Assembly (NCBI GenBank): GCA_004335635.1
Contig: QAXH01000092.1
Location: 1 to 11,295, forward strand
Direction of reading: 5' to 3'
DNA: 11,295 bases
Source: Chloromonas sp. AAM2
Taxonomy: Eukaryota > Chlorophyta > Chlorophyceae > Chlamydomonadales > Chlamydomonadaceae
Below the pieces are notes generated by a model, which did no database searches, was not told where the DNA came from, and worked only from the letters and a program-made list of their open reading frames with translations. Each line of letters begins with the position of its first letter. The first letter of the stretch is position 1. Of the stretch, positions 1 through 6,200 are shown piece after piece. The position numbers and the translations under genes were made by a program.

Positions 1-210
1 GTGGCAAAGGGATTCACATGGCCAGTCATGCCAGGCGTGCGTCATGAATAAGCCAGGTAGGTCTGGCAAGCAGCTCCTCTTACTAGCTAGTACAATGCGG
101 CGATGTACCTTGTGCTTAGATGTTGCCATGCCTGTATCATGAGCATGGAATTCTAGTAGCTGTGATGCGCGAGCTGCAATCAGACATTTCCTGTGTGGTC
201 GCATGTTCAG
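1..210 (+). other. MTR4: probable intron upstream of the first visible MTR4 exon
   Basis: Nothing here translates to MTR4 sequence in the frame required by the exon at 211, which needs phase 0. The sequence ends in a usable acceptor (TTCAG at 206-210). A good donor-like site (CCAG then GTAGGT at 57-62) exists, but the required reading frame has a TGA at 45-47, so bases 1-56 are not the preceding exon. Confidence 0.6.
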
Positions 211-3200
211 GTGTCAAGCATCCTTCATGTGATCAAGCGGCTCGAGTGGACGCCTGTCATTTTCTTCAGTTTTGCGCGCAAGGTGAGGACATGCATGGGT
301 CAAGCATGGGCCCTGGCCATGTTGGGTGACTGCATGGCTACGAGTTGGCAGGGCCAGGGAGTGTTCTGGCATTGATTGCTGTTCTGAATGCTTTACCGCA
401 TTTGCAAATTGGCTGCCGGGCAGCAGCTGTGAGTCATGTGAGCACAGCCATTGATACATGAATCGACTGCATGGCCCTTGAGGACAGGCACGCAAGGGTG
501 AGCCATGCATGTTGACTGTAGCTGTTCTGGATCAGTCCATGTGGCATTGAAATTTGTACTGTTTGAGCATGGGGTGAGGGTTAGGGTTAAGGGTTAGGGG
601 GTGATAAGGTTACAATACATGGATGGATTCCTCATCACCAGGCAGTTGAAGGCGTGCCCTGCGCACATGCCATTGGACAGCGACCTGGGCGTCATCATGC
701 ACGATTGCTGACTGCATCATGTATTTTTTTGGTTGTGTAATTGGTTGCGTAATCGGTTGCGTAATCGGTTGCGTAATCGGTTGCGTAATTGGTTGCGTAA
801 TCGGTTGCGTAATTGGTTGCGTAATTGGTTGCAGGAGTGTGAGCAGTTGGCGGGCAGCCTCATGCCCCGTAACAAGGACGGGGTGGAGGGGGCCAGGGAC
901 GGGCAGGGACAGAACTTCAACACACCGGAAGAGGCACAGGCAGTGGAGTATGTGAGTGGGGCCAAGGAACGGGCAGGGGAAGGGCAGGCGCTCGGAGCTG
1001 TTGATTTGGATTTCGTCAGGCTATTGACAACATCTTGGTGGGTAATTGAATCACACAAGATGCGAGAAGGGTAACGTGAGCTACAGTCGCAGTGGTGCAT
1101 TACCCAGGCCGCCGTTGCACGCGAGTGAATTTGTTGTGTAATGTGCTGGTGTTTGTCTTGTGGACGCAGGCAATCCAATACAGACCATCTGATGCACCTG
1201 TGATCCCTGCTGCCCAGGTGTACAAGGCTGCCATTCAGTGTTTGAGTGAGGGCGATCAGGGCCTCAGGGCAGTGGAGAACATGCTGCCCATGCTCATGGT
1301 GGGTGAACTCAACACACGCACAAGGCGGCATCAATCACTTCCACATACGCCGAGCATGCAATGGGGAATATGCAATCGTGAAGGTTTGCGGTACCATTGG
1401 CATGCACCAGTGTGCACGAGCCCTGCTGATTGAGCCTTGCCACCTGCACGTTGGGCCTGGCATTGCCGTATGCGTCTGCTACTGCACTGAACTGCGTATG
1501 CATGAGCTATCACCAATGAAGTGATGAGAGCAGCGGCGGATATACGGGGCGTTTAGGCCAGCCATTTGATGCAGCACCGCCTGACGGCTGCTCTGTTATG
1601 TGTGCCTTATCTATGTTATCTTGTGTTTTGTGCCTGCTGTTTGGTGCGTGTGCGCAGCGCGGAATAGGGGTGCACCACTCGGGCCTGCTGCCGTTGCTGA
1701 AGGAGGTGGTGGAGGTGCTCTTCTCGGACGGACTCATCAAGGTGGGTCATGCATGATGGCCGGCTCCCTCGGTCACCCAGCCCTTGAGCCATTCAACCCT
1801 CAGCCATTCAACCCTCAGTCATTCAGCCCTTTAGCCATTCAGCCCTCAGTGATTCAAACCTCAGCCATTCAGCCCTCAGCCATTCAGCCCCTCAGCCGGC
1901 CGCCTCAGCCATGCTACAAACACTTGTTGTTTTTACCTGCATGACGGCATGGCCACGGTATGGGATGCAGCACTGCCCTCTACCTTCTGGGTTGTTCTGT
2001 CCTGCCATCCCATAAACCCACCATACTACCTACTAGTAGCTGCTTGCCAGGTCGTAACCAACACTGCTTGCCTTGGTTTGCCCGTTGCTTGCCTTGGTTT
2101 GCCCGTTGCTTGCCTTGGTTTGCCCATTGCTTGCCTTGGTTTGCCCATTGCTTGCCTTCAGGTTCTTTTCACCACGGAGACGTTTGCCATGGGCCTCAAC
2201 ATGCCCGCCAGGACCGTTGTGTTCACCCAGCTACGCAAGTTTGACGGAACTGAGATGCGGTTGCTCACGAGTGGCGAGTACATCCAGGTGTGCGGCGGGC
2301 GGGTGTGGAAACCCGTGGAAGTGCAGCACGTGACTATCTTGAGTTATTGATGTGGCGTCATGACATATGCGGCCATGCACAAGAACGCGAGTGCCGTCTA
2401 CGAGCCTTGCTACCTGGTACTAGACGCACCGACAAGGGGGCGTGCTTTGCCAAGGAGGCGTAAAAGGAAGCCTCTCTTTCCCTGTGCTTTCGTGCATGCA
2501 TGACCGCCTGCCCCAAGTTGCCTCCTCCCTGTCCCCGCCCTTCAGATGAGCGGCCGTGCGGGCCGCCGCGGTAAGGACGACAAGGGCATCGTGATTCAGA
2601 TGGTGACTGATGACCTGGACGAGGAGCAGGCAATGGCTATGTGCCTGGTGAGGGGGAAAGGGGGCGTGGAATGCAGTACAGGCATGGTACATGCAATAGA
2701 AGCGCATTCCGTTGCAGACGAGGTGGCAGGTCTGCACACCACACGGCACATCATGCAGCACACTGCACACAGCCGCCGGCGCATGGGTGTACCCGAGTAG
2801 AGCAAGCATTTCGTAACCTGAGAGGTGGCAGCATTTGTTTTTACCATCATACGGATTTGTAGTCACTGCAGTTTTGCAGCTTGCGCTGCTGCAGGTCAAG
2901 CCAGTGCTCCTAGGCCTCAAGCACCCGTCTACATCATCCTTCTAAGCATGAGCATGATGTCCTCAGAAAGGTCAAGATATGATATAGCACACAGCACACA
3001 GGGAAACAGGAGCAAAGGCCAAGGGGGCGTAGGTTATCAAACGTAGAACCGACGACAACAATCCAGGCATATGTGTCAAGTAGTCGTAACAGTCTCCTAC
3101 CTGCTGTTGTTGTCTTTTTACATCCGTGTCAATGCGCGCAATGCGCATAAGGGATGTTGTTGCTCTGTTGCTTGCTCCACAGGGCAAGCCCTCCCCCCTG

Positions 3201-6200
3201 GTGTCCTCCTTCAAGCTGTCCTACTACACCATGCTCAACATGCTCAAGCGCACTGAGGGCGGCGAAGAGGCCATGGAGAACGTCATCAGGAAGTCGTTCC
3301 AGCAGTACAGCTGCGAGAGGCAACTGCCGCTGGTGAGAGGAAGGGCACGTGAGCAGCAGTACAAATCTACATCCAGGATGCGTACAAAACGATGAGATAG
3401 CTTTCATAGGTTAGCGCCAGATCACAGGATTAGGTGACAGCTCTCATAGGATGGTGCCATACCGTCTTGAGTTGCATGTCTGGATAGGTGGTGAGTTACG
3501 ACAGTGGGTGCGTATAGGAGAGTCTGCGACTGAAGAGCTAGCTACAACTACTCAAGTACTGCTGAGTAATGCAAGGCTCACGTACCAGGACCAGTGAGCC
3601 GTGCTGCTATTGCGCCCGTGCGCACATGGATGGGTATGGCTGCCCTCACCACATGTACCCACGCTGGTACCCTATACGTTGCGTGTTCTGTTGCAGTTGG
3701 AAGCAGAGCTCAAGCGTTTGGAGCAGGAGCAGGCCAAGCTGACTGCCGAGGGTGCCGCTGAGATCGACGAATACCAGCAGCTCAGGACGGAGATAGCCAA
3801 GCATCGGGCCAGCCTGAGCCAGATTGTGATGCAGCCGCCACACAGCCTCATGTTCCTGAGGCCGGGGAGGCTGGTCAGGGTGGAGGTGCCCTGTTCGTCC
3901 GTTCCGGGGGCGACGGTGGGTGCTAGCAACGGCCTGGGGACTGAGCTGTTAGGTCTTTGGGGCTGCACAAGCACAGCGCAAAGCCATGTGATGATTCGGT
4001 GATGATTTGGACTGTATGTGACTTCTCAGACCTGCTCAGAGAGGCTTCTCAGTGCAGGACCTCGCCGTGCGCCACATAGGCTGTCATTATGTGTGTTAGA
4101 AGCGTTGCTTCGGGCAAAACGGTGAATCCCACGTGATGATGCAGAGCTTGCGTCTGCACTTGCCTCCATTCTGGCTGCATTGCCGCGACCTGTTACCTCT
4201 GTTGTCCAGATGAAGTGTTCTCGTGTCACTTGTGACTTGTGAAATATTTTGAACTGCAGCCCAGTCTATCACGATTTGAAAACAGTCATGTCTGGTCCAT
4301 TTATGTCATGATTTGTCACACACACACCGAACGGCTGCACTGTAGCACCATTCCAGAAGCAGCCTGTTTGTTCCTTATGATTGGCACATGCAACTGAACT
4401 CAGCATGTTGCTACGTGACTCGCACATGTGATGCAGATTGACTGGGGCTGGGGTGTGCTGGTCAACGTCAACCGCAAGGCCGTGGCCGGCCCCGTTGTGA
4501 CCGATGGCAGCAGCACAGACAAGGCAGATGGATCGCAGGCGGGCCAGGGTGTCAAGGTGGACAGCTCAGTGTGCTACACAGCGGATGTGTTGGTGGTGCT
4601 GGACTCGGCATCAGTGCAGGCCAACAACCCCGTAGCCGCACACCCCAGTGAGTGTTTTTGTCTGTTACTCTTATCGCCAAAACAGTTTCTGTGTCGGTTT
4701 CTGACCGATTTGGTCAGTTTTCTCGTCAGTTTCTTGAACAGAAAGGGGAACCGGCGGACGATTCCAGGATAAGGAAGATGAGCGGTGTGGTGAAGCACTG
4801 TGTTGTATGCACATGTGCGCCACGGACTGACAAAGGGCTTTCTTGCAATGCAGTGGCAGATGCAGGCCACATTGCATGTCGTTGGTTTGTCGATCTCCGG
4901 CCTAGATTGGCTGACATGTGTTGTCTGACATGCTGGGGTGCTAACCGCCAGCTGCCATGTTTGTCTTGAAAGTTTCTTGTGCCGCAGATGCAAAGGAATG
5001 CCATTTGTTGATAGTTTCTGGTGCCACACATGCAAATGAATGCCATGAGTTGAAAGTTTCTGGTGCATAGCGTGATATGTTTCTCGTTCATTTAGCTCTC
5101 TCCGGTCCACCTTCTCGTACCCGTCATATTCTCCTGTGACCTCTTATTGTGTCAGGTGCATATGAATGCAATGTGGTCCTTTTCCCTGTTTCAGGTGCCC
5201 CGGGCGCAGAGATGCAGGTTGTCCCGTGTGCCCTGAGCGTCATGTCGGCCATGAGTGCAGCCCGCTTGCCCCTGCCTGCTAACCTGCTGGCGGCGGACGC
5301 GAGGAGGGCGGTCATGTTGCAATTACAGGTGCGCCTGGGCAGGGCTTGGCCTGCAACTCTGGGAACCATGCAAGCACCAGTTCTCTGTACCAGCCCACCC
5401 ATGACTGTTATGATTGCACGTTCACAAGACAAATAAAGGCCCCGTCTTGACACACATTGTTGCAAGTCCAATGGAGTGCAAACCACTTGGTAGCGTGAAC
5501 GACTCAGAAGGCATGGATGGAAGGCGGGGAACGGGAGGCGGCGGGCAACGCAGGGAGGGAGGCCACACTGGCAGAGGGCCAGGGATGTGGCGAGGCGTAG
5601 AGATGTTGCCAGAGGTTGAGCATGGTCAGCATGACTCTAGACCATTTGAGCATGATCAGACAACGTCCACTGACGGATGCATGGGCGGGAATGAAGGAAT
5701 AGCGGTAGGCCTGGGAAAGGCAGGCATGCATGCATGTCAGCGGTCGCAGCGGTGAGTGGGCCCGGGTGACCCACCCCACTCTGGTTGTATATCACAACTC
5801 TTGACTTACAATGCAAGTTACATGCAAGCGGTCGACCCGACGTCCAGCTGACTCCTCCCCGCCTGTTCTCCTGTGGTACCTGGTTGTGAAGTGTCCCACG
5901 GCTGTTGCTTTGCACTGAAATGGGTGGACCCAACGTCGCTCTCACTCTTCTCAACGTCAGCTTCTTTCTTCTCAAAGTCAGTCTCACTCTTCCCTATCTT
6001 CTCTCCCGCAGGAGCTCCTCCGGCAATACCCGGACGGCCCGCCCCTCCTGGATCCCATCGAGGACATGAACATCACAGACAACCCTGAGCTGAGCAGGTC
6101 CATCGACAAGATACACGAACTGGAGCAGCAGATGGCAAACAACCCAGGTAGGGATTTGCATCTGTAGCAGGGCTGCATACAAAGCTGTAGCATGTACGAA

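Larger units (their letters stand above)
211..2647 (+). other. MTR4: MTR4 RecA2 (helicase C) domain, exons 1-6
   Basis: Residues 1-194 of the visible protein. Motif IV region PVIFFSF is at residues 16-22. The MTR4-type stretch with [12 protein letters not shown] is at about 52-63, followed by the AIQCLS and VENMLPML segments. GIGVHHSG is at 92-99. Motif V, with [18 protein letters not shown], starts near residue 122. Motif [11 protein letters not shown] is at 161-169, with both arginine-finger-type Arg residues present. In Ski2-like helicases this domain completes the ATP site and grips RNA together with RecA1, which lies to the left of the window. Residues 35-50 form a Gly/Arg/Asp-rich insertion of roughly 16 residues absent from human MTR4, so probably a surface loop. 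Confidence 0.92.

Noticed and set aside
719..1334. Long open frames on both strands across the 12-bp repeat (for example 205 codons on the minus strand)
   Set aside because: They arise because a 12-bp unit without stops stays open in several frames. The conserved MTR4 exons on the plus strand occupy the rest, and the predicted peptides are pure repeat plus unrelated sequence.
1600..1944. Pro/Gln-rich open frame over the 15-bp repeat
   Set aside because: It is out of frame with exon 4 and lies mostly in intron 4. The pentapeptide pattern is a by-product of the repeat.
3988..4140. GTGATGA strings in intron 8 resembling C boxes of C/D snoRNAs
   Set aside because: No CTGA D box lies at a usable distance downstream and no terminal stem is seen. 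A similar string at 7134 in intron 12 has its only CTGA inside exon 13.
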